From positions 43,350,735 to 43,414,734 of the forward strand of contig NC_091154.1 of the NCBI RefSeq assembly GCF_040958095.1: a stretch of 64,000 bases of DNA, in the 5' to 3' direction. This document shows, piece after piece, positions 11,640 to 22,900 of this stretch. Position numbers and translations under genes: made by a program. Under the pieces are notes generated by a model, which saw only the letters and a list, made by a program, of their open reading frames with translations, had not been told where the DNA came from and searched no databases. Every line of letters starts with the position of its first letter. Position 1 is the stretch's first letter. The stretch comes from Procambarus clarkii. Lineage: Eukaryota > Arthropoda > Malacostraca > Decapoda > Cambaridae.

Positions 11640-12240
11640 TACTGATTAAAAAATAAATAATAAATACATTTTATTCAGGAAAAGTACATACAGTTGATTT
11701 ACAAACATAATGTTGGATTTATAGACAGAGCTAGTACATACAATACCTAAAGCCACTAATACTCATAGCATTTCGGGCAAGGTGTGGGGGAAAATACACA
11801 GACTAAAACTTAATAGTAATCGGGATTAGGTATAAATTGTGTTGAAAGAAGGAATAAAAAATACAAAAAGGGGTGTTAACACAGCATAAATCAGCAATTG
11901 CACATGTTGGTGAACAGCGTTGTTTAAACAATAGCAAGACATGGGTTGACATTTAGGAGGTAAGTTAGGTTACATGGAGTTAATTCTCAGTACTTGGTTT
12001 AACTCTTAAACTGGTTGAGAGAGGTACAGCCTTTGACATGATTCGGGAGGTCATTCCACATTCTGGGTCCCTTGATTTGTAGAGCACTTCTAGTTTGGTT
12101 ACATACAGCCAAATAGTGTAACAGGAAGAGGTCTTGGACACAAATTTGTTCCATGCTAAATGTAGAGGAATCAGCTGAGTATTCCTCAAATAAAATACGT
12201 TGCCTCAGCTTATAAGGTAAATAAAATAAGCATTTCTCAA
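11640..12240 (-). mobile_element. LINE 3' end (C-terminal RT tail plus 3' UTR)
   Basis: The minus strand holds the motif LYKSRDPECGM followed by SKAVPLSTS, also found in plus orientation at 43370-43460. The 3' UTR words AGGAAAAGTACATAC and ACTAAAACTTAATAGTAAT recur at 43670-43985. A 40-bp word with CATAGCCTTCCC and TGGTGCCTTCTTTT flanks it on both sides (11602-11645, 12280-12322). Confidence 0.6.
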
Positions 12241-13410
12241 ATAAGTAGCTGCCTCACCTCACTGCCTTACTGCTACATAGCCTTCCCGGCATGGTGCCTT
12301 CTTTTGATAATTACTTGTTCCACGCCCAAATTGTATAACAGGAAGAGGTCTTGGACCCCTACTTCCCTCTCTCTTTTTTAATAGTCTATATAGTCATAAT
12401 TATAGCTTTAAGTATTCAATGAATAAAGTTTTTGACATTTTTACCCTTCTCTTTACCTAACATCATTTGGGCAGCATATTTTTATTTTATGTCTCACCCA
12501 GATTTAATTTCAAAATAAAACCAAACTAAATAAATCAGAAATGGGTATGCATAGCTAAGGTACACCCTTACTACTAGGTGAACAGGGGCATTTGGTGATA
12601 GTAAATGATCCCATCAGGCAGGGCTCATCACCTTCTCTCATATTTCATGTTCACCAGTGTTTATTTACTTAATAACTACGGGTTTAATATCTTGCTATTA
12701 TAAAGCTAATTCTACTATCATAAAAGACATATTTACTTTAAGTTTCAAGCAGAGAATGCATATATAACTAACACGAAGGACTCCTCTTCACTAGATTCAA
12801 TTTTTAGAATCTTTTGTTTATGTTCCAAAATCTTAAAATCGGTCCCAGTGTTATGTAGTAGAGAAAAATTGAGTTATATCCAGTTTACGTAAAGCTACGA
12901 GTGGTCGAAACCACACTTAGATTCCGGAATGAACTTACGAAGGTTTTTCCACTTAGTGTAGCTACTTGAATACCGACGTAGCCGCCACGAAGGCGCTAAA
13001 AAGGAAAACATTCGTGGCTAAGAAGAAAAACCTTCGTAAGTACCTTCCTGAATACGGCCCCAGAACTAGTATCAGACTCGGAATCATCTAGATGCATGCA
13101 AAATGGACATGCATCAGGGTTGCGACCTGTAGATTTTAATTATTCTATATAGTTATGCGTATTTTTTAAGGAATGTTGCATAGATGTATAGCTCTACAAC
13201 TAATTGTAAATAATAATTCATATATAAATTTAGCTGCTGCCGCTATTGTGCAATTTATTAAAGCATGTATTTTTTGTTCAGAATATTAATACAAATATTA
13301 TCTGATGCTGTTATTAAGTAATTTTTTTCAATAGTAACTGTAAATATGCTATAACTCACAACGGATCTATGGGAAATTTCTACAGTTGTTATAACCACAA
13401 TGATACTTAC

Positions 13411-13609
13411 GGGTAGAACAAATCACTTTGGAGCACGATGGACAAATCTTATCAAAATGTCCACGAGGTATTTTAAAGCACTGCATACAATAAATAACAC
13501 ACTGATGCCGAGGATTGGCGGTGAAGGTTATCCTACATTCAGCACATCTCACCTGGCACAGGTAGAATGGCCCTAGTTTAGGAGCCTTGCAAAGTTCACA
13601 AATATACAT
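13411..13609 (-). pseudogene. PolB: PolB N-terminal exon 1, element 1 (cysteine-rich zinc domain)
   Basis: From the ATG at 13609 the frame holds paired cysteines CELC, CQVRCAEC, CVIYCMQC and CPSC, spaced as in zinc ribbons. It ends in a C|GTAAGT donor at 13410, phase 1. An in-frame ATG also exists at 13654, but 13609 aligns with the element 2 start. The continuous frame past the donor is intronic. The pattern of cysteines matches exon 1 of element 2. The function of the domain is unknown; DNA or protein binding is an inference. Confidence 0.62.
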
Positions 13610-13667
13610 GGTCAATTTGATAGATACGAGACAGCGAAGTCGAATATTGCACAAGTGCTGGAGCTAG

Positions 13668-14060
13668 TTCAGAGTGTTAGAACAGGAAGCCTGAGTTGGA
13701 CTGTCCGTTGGGTTGTTGTTGTTACAGATTCAGCTACTCGGAACAAGTTCCAAGTAGCACGGGCTATGGTGAGCCCGTAAGATGTCCGTTTGGCTGGAGG
13801 GTGGTCCTTATAAGGCCAGCTCACCTGCTGCCAGATGTTGTTGTTTGTTGTTGTTAAAGATTTAGCTATTCAGGACGGAGTGTTCATGTAGCACGGGCTA
13901 TGGTGAGCCCGTATGCTGCCAGATGTGCGATTCTGCCTAAATTACAGTACGACATTTGGCCTGCTGTTATACTTTTGCACTTATCACCGAATGATGATTA
14001 CAGTTGTGGATAATTAAAATGAATATTTTTAAATCTCTGATTAGGTTAGGTGGGAATGGT
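13668..14060. repeat. GTTGTTGTT repeat with duplicated 26-bp palindromic word
   Basis: Two blocks each contain GTTGTTGTT runs and a copy of GTAGCACGGGCTATGG (13754-13779 and 13888-13913) whose ACGGGCT/AGCCCGT arms pair. No gene is visible. A Polinton terminal repeat was expected in this area but not found. Confidence 0.45.
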
Positions 14061-14432
14061 CAACCCGTTTTCGCAAATTCGTAAAGTCAATAATGACTTA
14101 TTAACTACGTGCATAGGTGATATACTAAACATAATAGATAACCTTGAAAAGATTCATAGAAAACACCGACCTTACCTAACCTTGTTAGTATCTTAAGATA
14201 AGCATCTTATTGCTTCGTAATTACAATTATTACTTAACCTATACCTATTATAGGTTAGGTAATACTTGTAATTACGAAGCAATAAGATGCTTATTTTAAG
14301 ATACTAACAAGGTTAGGTAAGGTCGGTGTTTTCTATGAATCTTTTTAAGGGTATCTATTATGTTAAGTATGTCACCTATGCACATATTTAATAAGTCAAT
14401 ATTGACTTATTAAATTTGCGAGAACGGGTTGC
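14061..14432. mobile_element. Palindromic (foldback) MITE, copy 1
   Basis: The element is almost entirely an inverted repeat with arms of about 180 bp meeting near CCTATTATAGG. It begins CAACCCGTTTTCGCAAATT and ends with the near-complement. A 6-bp direct repeat AATGGT flanks it (14055-14060, 14433-14438). A second copy is at 44090-44455. Confidence 0.8.
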
Positions 14433-17070
14433 AATGGTACATATCCACCTAACATCAAAAACAGTACATATACAGGTAGAACGCTAAAGGCAGCATTGGT
14501 CATCTGGTGACGTCACACATAGTTGACCAGTCAGGTGCTGTGATACCTTGACACTTATATGCTAATGGCCAGCAATACCTTATCCCTATACTGAGGTCGC
14601 TTTTTGTGATGTCACTAAACAACAACAACCGGTCTGTAGAATGCATTTGTTTGTTATATAATAAGTTAGGTTAGGATGGTTTGATAGGGTTTATGAAATG
14701 AATAACAGAAAATAGGAGCAATGAGCGAAAACCCGAGCCAATGTAGCTAAGTATCGCCTATGATGTTACAGAGTACAGTTGAGGTATTGGGAGTGATTAA
14801 GAGTTCACACTTATGTGTGAACCTCCTTGGGTCCGCATTTAGCACGTTGGCGCCTCGCACCGCATTAGGGATGATAAGGTCAGAAAAGAAGGTAACTGCA
14901 GAAGGCCTTATTTCAAAACATGAGAGGCTTGCTTTACTGAATGAGTATTTTGATTTGTTATATGCTACAGTAAGGTGTGTGAGGCATGTTTTTGAGAGAA
15001 TGTGAGATGCGCATATATATTTTCGCACGTGCAAATACATTTATGCATTTATACAGTAATATTGGATTACTACTGAAATCACATTAAAGTCACCACGCCT
15101 GGCAGGGGACTGTTTTCATACAAATGGATGATAGTGGGTTTTCATTTTTATTTGCCCTAAGTCTGATCACCTCACCGACTTCGGTCTCCTTGTAGGGACA
15201 AACTATTGCCATCGATTCATTGGTAGCCCTACTAAATATCAGGGCATAACCATGCTAAATTCTGCAGGAGGTAAATTACTCTCAGGCCCAGTATCAAGCC
15301 TGAGGAGACCTATGGCTGCAGATAAACAATACTAGTAGAAATCTAAATTTGTCAGCTGATTATATTTCTCCAGTAGCATTATACTAAGGAGATTACAGCT
15401 GACTATACCAACAGAGGTTGATGTTAGTATCATCATTTAAAGCTGAAGATGAGTTCATGAGGCCTCAGTGGCAAATCAGTGAACAGTAGCCTAAACAGCT
15501 ACAAGTCACTGCGACCAATGTCACTGAACCCACTGCAGTCTCAGAACCATACTTTACTTTAATGATGAGCTATTCAATCTTCTGAATCAATTAACTAAAT
15601 TAAACCCCAATAAATCTGATCACTGATTTGATACATTTATTATTTAATCAAGATGTATTCCATGGGCCTCAGTGTTTATATATCAGTGACCAGTTACCTG
15701 AACAAACTTCAAGTTATATCTAATGCCACTGATCTCACTGCAGTCCCTGAATCATACTTGACAGTAGTACTTGATCACATTCAGTCTTCTGGGTTAAATA
15801 ATATGTAATTAGGCTTGAATTTTAGCCTTTCAAGAGTTAACAGGGAAATGAAATCGCATTAGACTTCTAACCCCTGCAACTCTAGTATGGGACATCCGTC
15901 CTGTACGAACAAACGCACAAATGTGTGATTACTAACTACTAACATCAAATTAATCTAATACCCTAATTCGAAGGAGGAGTATCGGTGTTCGTCTGTTCTA
16001 AATAGGACTTCGATCTGTGAGCAGCCCCCGGGGAATTATGTCGGAAAATCCGACACCATTTAATAATATCATACAGGCAGATAATATTGCTGTGTTGTAT
16101 AAACAAGTTAACCCATAGAAAATGTAACTTGTAGTGGAATTTCCGTGTATAGAAAACGGGATATCATTACCACATACTATTATAAATTCACCACCTATTA
16201 TGGTGGGAATTATTCTTAAATACATTAGTCTCTGGACTTTACCATCATAAAAACATCTCATATAAATTAACTTAATTATCAAAATTAAAATAGAGTAAAT
16301 GTAACCCTTCTATCACTTACTGTCATCTGGACAATGTAGGCCAGTAGCGTCAGTGAGGAGGGAGTGGTCAGCCATTGTTATTGTACTTAGACCACAGAGG
16401 CTCACAGGAGCAAATACGGCTCCTGTTAATTTGACTTGGACGAAGTGTTATGGAAACCAAAGGTGTACCATCATCAACACGCTGTCAACAAATACAAGTT
16501 AAGTGTTCTGCCGAAACCCATTTATCTATCATTTATAGCCATTAATGTCATTAGATAGGGGCGAGCTGGTTAGAATACGAACTGCCTCTTAATAAAAGGT
16601 AATTAAGCCTAGGTCTTTATGGTTCAATGTACAGTGTTTTCTCTGATATAGCTGTCATATATTAGGATTCTGGCTTTAGCTAGCGCCCTTTTGACAGGTC
16701 AAGACGAGGAAGCATGCTTTGTGTACCAGTTACTGGGTGATGTCAAGCTGACAATTTTCCTCAAAGAGGAAAATTCGATGTCTACTTCCTAGTTATATCT
16801 GGTGGACTAAGGCCTGCTGTACAATAAGATAAGGAACCTCTTCAATGTTTAACAATATATGTAGTTTAATACTGTAGTATGATTGGCTACATATATATAA
16901 ATTCAATATAAACCCCCCCCTAATGTATAGAGGATCGATTTGTGAGATTATTGCAGAAATACAGTCCACTTAACATCATACAAATTGCTATCGAAGTATA
17001 CAAATTAACGTAAATATAAATTCTATATAAATTCATATAAATTAAATAAATATAAATCTCACAGGTCGGT
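14433..17070. other. Gene-free stretch
   Basis: No supported gene. Short opposing open frames at 14747-15040 resemble nothing I recognise. The stretch is mostly AT-rich unique-looking sequence with a C-run near 16912. The right end of element 1 probably lies here or just before. Confidence 0.5.
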
Positions 17071-18128
17071 TCCCACAACTACCCTTCTCCACCTTCTCTA
17101 CCCTGCCCCACCTTCCCTACAATTCACCACCTTGCCTACCCTTCACCACCTTCCCTACCCTTCACCACCTTCCCTATCCTTCACCACCATCCCTACCATT
17201 CACCACCTTCCCTACCCTTCACCACTTTCATTACCCTTCACCACTTTCACTACCCTTCACCATCTTCCCTACCCTTTACCACTTTCACTACCCTTCACCA
17301 CCTTCCCTACCCTTCACCACTTTCACTACCCTTCACCATCTTCCCTATCCTTCACCACCTTCCCTACCCTTCACCACTTTCACTACCCTTCACCACTTTC
17401 ACTACCCTTCACCATCTTCCCTACCCTTTACCACTTTCACTACCCTTCACCACCTTGCCTACCCTTCACCACCTTCCCTACCCTTCACCACTTTCACTAC
17501 CCTTCACCATTTTCCCTATCCTTCACCACCTTCCCTACCCTTCTCCACCTTCTCTACCCTTCCCCCACCTTCCCTACCCTTCACCACCTTCACTACCCTT
17601 CACCAACTTCACTACCCTTGACCACCTTCCCTTCCCTTTGCCACCTTCACTACCCTTCACCACCGTCCCTACCAATCACCACTATCCTTACTCATCAACA
17701 CCTTCACTGCAATTCACCACCTTCCCTACCCTTAACCACATTCCCTTCCCTTCACCACATTCCCTACCCTTCACCACCTTTTCTATCCTTCACCACTTTC
17801 CCAGCCCTTCACCACCTTCCCTAACCCTTCACCACCTTCCCTATCCTTCACCACCTTCCCTGCCTCTCACCACCTTCACTACCCTTCACCACCTTCAGTA
17901 CCCTTCAACACCTTCACTACCCTTCAACACCTTCCCTGCCCCTCAACACCTTCACTACCCTTCACCACCTTCACTACCCTTCACCACCTTCCCTGCCCCT
18001 CACCACCTTCACTACCCTTCAACACCTTCACTACCCTTCACCACCTTCACTACCCTTCACCACCTTCCCTTCCCTTCACCTCCTTCCCCACCCTTCACCG
18101 TCTTCCCTACTCTTCATTACCATCAGGT
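17071..18128. repeat. 19-bp minisatellite, left block
   Basis: Tandem copies of TTCACCACCTTCCCTACCC and variants such as TTCACTACCC. Because 19 is not a multiple of three, the array is open in several frames and yields spurious 19-residue repeats. The same array resumes to the right of element 2, so element 2 was inserted into it. Confidence 0.92.
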
Positions 18129-18925
18129 GGGTTTCAGGTGAATTTGGCCAGTCACAGATTTGGAATTAAGGAATTCTTATGAGGAGAATAATTTCTGAGA
18201 TCTTAGAAGTTCGTTAAGAGATCCTATGATGAAAATAATGTCATAGAAGTTTGTTAAGAGATCTTATGGGAGAAATTCAAATTTCAGAGTTCATACCAAG
18301 AATAAACAGATATTTAGGCCGTATATGATTAAGTAGAAATTCTTACTTAGAAACGAGTACAACTATATAACTGAATCATTACCCTGCCATCCCCCTTCCT
18401 TCCCAAACCCCTGCATCTCGTGCTCCTACCTCACACCCCCTCCCTCCCCCTTACCCCCCAACCCCCCGCATCACCTGTGTTTACTTTACACCGCCAGCCA
18501 GACGCCGCCTACAAGTCACCTCCGTAATCTTATCTTATCTTCTCTGTAATATCTGGACTGTCCCTCCCCCCTCTCTCTACCTGTTACAGTACCCCCTTCT
18601 CCTTTCATATTGTTCATTCTTCGTAATTCCCTACAGCTATTTTATACATCATTATGTTTGTTCCTTTTCATTAAACCAGTCAGTTTTACACAAATCAACC
18701 GAGTCGTCTCAATGTAATCTTTAATACTTAAGTTGGCTATGAGGTTACCTAAGCCGCCCCGAGGCATTCAACACCTGATTACCTGCCTCCGCCATCCGCC
18801 AGTCATTGTCGGCGTTCACCACCGTAATAATTTATATATATACATTAGGCGTTAATAAAACATATTTATTTATTTTATATTTTATTTAGTCATCTAATTT
18901 AGTGTACACAATTTATAATAAACGA
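18129..18925 (+). repeat. Element 2 left terminal inverted repeat
   Basis: It runs from GGGTTTCAGGTGAATTTGG to TTTATAATAAACGA and is the reverse complement, with few differences, of 30645-31450. It includes a C-rich tract (18380-18610). Similarity may extend outward by about 10 bp (ACC-A/G-TCAGG). Confidence 0.92.
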
Positions 18926-19135
18926 GCTTTAATCCCAGTATTCGCCAAAACAATCTCGCTAATAATAAAAAAAGCCAAAACGCTCACTCAGGGGCACACT
19001 AAAGTTATTACGCTCATTCAGGGGCCCCTCAGACCGCCTAAGGCCTAAGTCTAAGAGGCCTGCACTCTCAGTCAACATTCAATCATCAACCCGTTCACAA
19101 GATCCTCCAGCCTGCTTGCATCTCCCTTCAACATC

Positions 19136-19350
19136 ATGGAGTGTCCTTTGTGTCTATCTCCTCTCAACAACGAAATCGGGCATGTGTGCCAAACAAGGTG
19201 CATAACATACTTAGCTGAGATGTCCAGCTGAGATGTCCATCAAGGCTCTTCAAGAATGCAGACTTTACTGTGTAGGATGCAACGGGCCTACACCACCGGA
19301 ACATTTTGACGTAACCTGTACTAGCTGTGGACAACTCTATTGTGCAAATC
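19136..19350 (+). pseudogene. PolB: PolB N-terminal exon 1, element 2 (cysteine-rich zinc domain)
   Basis: It starts MECPLCLSPLNN and carries CQTRC, then after a frame change CRLYCVGC, CTSC and YC. The frame is broken by a perfect 13-bp tandem duplication (19213-19225 and 19226-19238). The exon ends at a C|GTAAGT donor (19351), phase 1. The cysteine pattern matches element 1 at 13411-13609. The start is chosen because the first cysteine pair would otherwise be lost. Confidence 0.68.
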
Positions 19351-19454
19351 GTAAGTACCGCTTTTCTCTTAAATTCAATAAACTTTCAAAGAAATATATA
19401 TCTGAAACACACATACATACAGACAACCCATTTATATATAATATTTCATTTCAG

Positions 19455-19568
19455 TTCATGGTTCTACTTCCTGCCCGTACTGTCGTTGGTCCGCTAACCA
19501 GGAACCTCCCACAGAAGCCAGAAACGTCATCGAACCTACTCCCAAACGCCGTCGCATCATAAATAACC
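19455..19568 (+). pseudogene. PolB: PolB N-terminal exon 2, element 2
   Basis: A 114-bp exon between a TTTCAG acceptor and a GTACGT donor, phase 1 at both ends. It completes the zinc domain with SCPYCRW and continues with a basic stretch, TPKRRRI, that could be a nuclear localisation signal. Its length equals exon 2 of element 1. Confidence 0.65.
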
Positions 19569-19676
19569 GTACGTTTTCACAATATTTTTTCGTAATTTAA
19601 AAAGTTAATAATTGTATATTTTAACAAGTGTATAAACAAGTAATATGTACTCATACAGAAAATGTTTCCATTACAG

Positions 19677-19733
19677 GAGTTCCTATTCGTGATCAAGAGA
19701 ATCTCATACTTGGTGGAATCAACAACCCAGCTC
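19677..19733 (+). pseudogene. PolB: PolB N-terminal exon 3, element 2
   Basis: A 57-bp exon between a TTACAG acceptor and a C|GTAAGT donor, phase 1 at both ends. It encodes VPIRDQENLILGGINNPA. Shorter than the corresponding element 1 exon (135 bp), so this linker is variable. Confidence 0.6.
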
Positions 19734-19951
19734 GTAAGTATTATTATTATTTATCTGTAATTCAGTTTTCCTCTTATATTAGACTTTGTTTTTTCCTCTT
19801 AGTGATTCAAAATTCAGTTTTTCCTCTTATTTAGACGTTATTTTCTTCTTAAAGTTACAAACATTGTTTTCCTATTAAGGTTTCAAATCCTCTTAATGTT
19901 TTCAAATTTGTTTCCTCTTAATGTTTATTCATTGCTAATATTATATTACAG

Positions 19952-22900
19952 AATCGCCCCTGGATTCAACCCAACCCTCTGAGTGGAGCACGCCTGTACG
20001 CAGTCAACCCCAGCTGTCACAGGAGCTAGAAGAAGATGCACCAGACGGTAACCTGCAGGCTTCCTCAGATGAAGAAGACAATCAACCCCCTGTTCATGAC
20101 ATATCAGATGAAGAAGAAGTCAACGCTCCAGATTCCCCAGAGATAGATAACATAGTTCAAGTTGTTCCACGAGTGCTAGAAGTTATAGATCATTTCGAAG
20201 GTGCATTCTCGAGACATTCAATCTCCATTCCCGGCCATTTAGACGCAGACCCAAGTGTGTATATAAATACGTATAGGGAATTTTTTATAGAATATATAGA
20301 CAATCAGTTCAGACAAATACAGGAAGAATTCCCTCCCTCATTTCATATTTACCCAGACATAAGCCTAATTTTGCAAAAACTTAATCATGCCAATCGTTAT
20401 GAAATATTAGATGAAGTATTTTCAATTAGGGGCGAAACTCAGACTGTTACACAGGAAGAAGTAGAAGTGCTCGTTAATTCTTGGGTTGACGAAATGTCCG
20501 CTAAAATTGACGATTGTCTAAAAAACGTTCAGTCTTCGAGTGTAGGAATTCATTCCATGTCAGGCTTTGCTATTAATTTTTCGCATATCCGCCACCCTAT
20601 GCACCTCGAATCTTATGTACCATATCCTGCTAAATTAAAGGGTGGCGAGTCAATTTTCAACCCCGAAAGCGAAGGAGATGAGTGTTTGTTGCAGTGCATT
20701 GCAGCATATAAAAACTTAGCACTAGGTAGGACTATGAATAACGTTAGACATCATTACAAAAGCATTCAATGGTGTAGAAGATTCGTAGTATGGGCCGATG
20801 AAATCAGATTCCCCGTATCATTTAATAATCTTAAGAAAATAGAGAAGCTTAACAAAATTTCTATTTATATTTATACAGTAACTCATGAAAGTAACAGATA
20901 CTATCTTAGTTTAGCTAGGAAAAGCCGGGAAAAGTATGTCGATAAAGTCCTTTTGTTGTTATTGGAAGGCAAGCATCTCTGTCTTATCAAGGACTTTGAT
21001 AAATATGCAAAGAATATTAACCATAACAATAATAGAATTCCTAACACACATAAATTCTGCCGTATTTGCCTTTTGCATGCTCCCCCAGATGAGATTCAGG
21101 CTCATGAAGAGTCATGCACTGTATCCCAAGTATTTTCGTTCTATAATCCTAATGAGAAAATAATTTTTAAAAATTATGGTAGGACCTATAGCCCGACTCA
21201 CACCGCCTATTACGACTTCGAATGTCTTTTAGATCGTCAAAATCCGCGGTGTGGTAGAATGTAAGCATAAAGCAATTGCTTATGCCTACATGATTTTAGA
21301 CAGGGAATTAAATGTTGTAAAAACGTATTCATACGTAGGTCCAGACGCAGTTAATCATTTTATTACAAAGCTAGAAGCCTCATGGAAAGCTATTTATGCT
21401 CAGCTCCCCAACTTCCCTAAGAACTTGTCTAGAGAACAGGAAAGAATGTTTCAAAGACAAAATACGTGTCAATTGTGTCATCAAAATTTCAAGAATAAGA
21501 AAGATAAACATAGACATCATAATCATGCTATTCAAGAAATTAATTACTTAGGTGCTTATTGTGCTCGTTGCAATTTACACTGTAAAAATGCTCGTAGATA
21601 TTTAACCACATTTTCCCATAATGCAGCCTATGATTTTGGAATTATACTTAAAGAACTGCCCAAAAATCCTCACCGCGATGTAGAAATTCTAACCAAGGAA
21701 GGTTTGAAATTTATGCAAGTCATCATAGGTGAACTTAAATTCCTAGATAGCTTAGCTCTCCTTAACGGGTCATTAGGAACCTTAGCAAAAGAGCACGTTG
21801 CCAGTAAGAAATCCACCAAGTATACTGAACACATATTAAATGGCGTATCCGATGAGGCTAAAGCTCTGTTAATTAAAGGTAAACAAAGCCTATGTTATGA
21901 TTATATTTCTTCCATGGACGTGTTAGACGAACCTCAGCTCCCGTCGACAGATAAGTTCTACAATGTTTTACATGACGCTCCACTGTCTGAAGAAGATTAT
22001 AACAATGCTCTTAAAGTATTTAATTTAGGGAACTGTACAAACATCAAGGATTACCTCATGTTATATTTAAAAGTTGATGTAGGAATGTTAGTTGAAATAT
22101 TTACACTTTGGCGCACATCACTGAAAGAAATTTATGAACTAGATATTGTTTTCTATGTATCACTTCCTAGTTACGCTTGGGACGCGTTCTTATTTAAATC
22201 TAAAGTTGTACTTGACTATGTGTATGATCAGAATGTATATGATTTGTTGAGAAGGAATCTTAGAGGGAGGATTCACATCTTCCATAAGACAATTTACACA
22301 GGCTGTTAACGAGCACACTGCATCTAACCCCAGCTCTGATGACGATACTCACATTTTGTACCTTGACTTCAATAGCCTGTATGCTGAGTGCATGACTGAG
22401 TTACTTCCCCAGGGAGGGATTAGACAATTAACTGACTTTGAGCGGGATACCTTATTAGGGCAAGAGTTACAACATATTCCCTGTGATCAAGACAAAGGCT
22501 ATTGGATTTTATGCGATACGAAACATGTATCTCCCAAGGTAGCTAGGTATACTGATGATCTGCCCCTTGTACTGTCTCATACTAATATAACTGAGGAGTT
22601 TTTGTCAGAGTACAGTAAGAAAACCCTTAATGGTGAAAAACGTAAGCTCCCACCTAAAAATACTAAATTAATTGCATCCCACTTGCCCCAAAACAACTAC
22701 TTAGTGAGCCTTGATTTCCTGCAATTGCTATTAAAACTAGGACTAGAAGTTGAACGAGTAAAAATAATCTATGAATTTAAACAGGCTCCCTATTTAAGAG
22801 ATTTTATTTCAACAAACATTCGAGAACGTGCCAATACTACCTGTGAAGTTAAGGGAAAAGCTTTAAACTCATAAGTAATAGTCTATACGGGAAATCAATT

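Larger units (their letters stand above)
9971..13060. mobile_element. Harbinger-like composite insertion inside PolB exon 2
   Basis: The ends are imperfect inverted repeats (GACCTAGATTCAGGAAG at the left, GGGCCGTATTCAGGAAG at the right when reversed). They are flanked by the 3-bp direct repeat CAG at 9968-9970 and 13061-13063. Three-base target duplications and GGGCC-type ends fit PIF/Harbinger-like elements. No transposase frame is visible. The interior holds LINE debris, so it is a non-autonomous or composite insertion. Confidence 0.6.
9921..13126 (-). pseudogene. PolB: PolB N-terminal exon 2, element 1, split by a transposon
   Basis: The exon is 13126-13061 plus 9967-9920, interrupted by a 3.1-kb insertion. 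An ACAG acceptor precedes 13126 and GTAAGT follows 9920. Without the insertion and one copy of its 3-bp target duplication the exon is 114 bp, exactly the length of exon 2 in element 2. It encodes the last zinc-ligand pair (ACPFCMHLDD) and a serine/acidic linker. It starts and ends in phase 1. Confidence 0.6.
1..13609 (-). mobile_element. Polinton/Maverick element 1 (partial, decayed)
   Basis: A minus-strand block of polymerase B, ATPase, integrase, X, Y, penton, pVI-like and major capsid genes, read from right to left. This is the gene set of a Polinton or adintovirus-like element. The left end, which should hold the protease and a terminal inverted repeat, lies outside the window. No terminal repeat was recognised on the right, so 13609 is only the first coding base. 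Nearly every gene carries frameshifts or stops, and a 3.1-kb transposon interrupts one polymerase exon. Gene order matches element 2, but the proteins share only about half of their residues by eye. Confidence 0.9.

Noticed and set aside
14747-15040. Opposed open frames of 97 and 81 codons
   Set aside because: No recognisable domain, no splice context and no repeat in the other Polinton.
13609-17070. Right terminal inverted repeat of element 1
   Set aside because: No sequence here resembles the element 2 terminal repeat, and the matching left end is outside the window.
17132-18141. Long proline/leucine-rich open frames in the left satellite
   Set aside because: They follow the 19-bp repeat in every frame and have no other coding signal.
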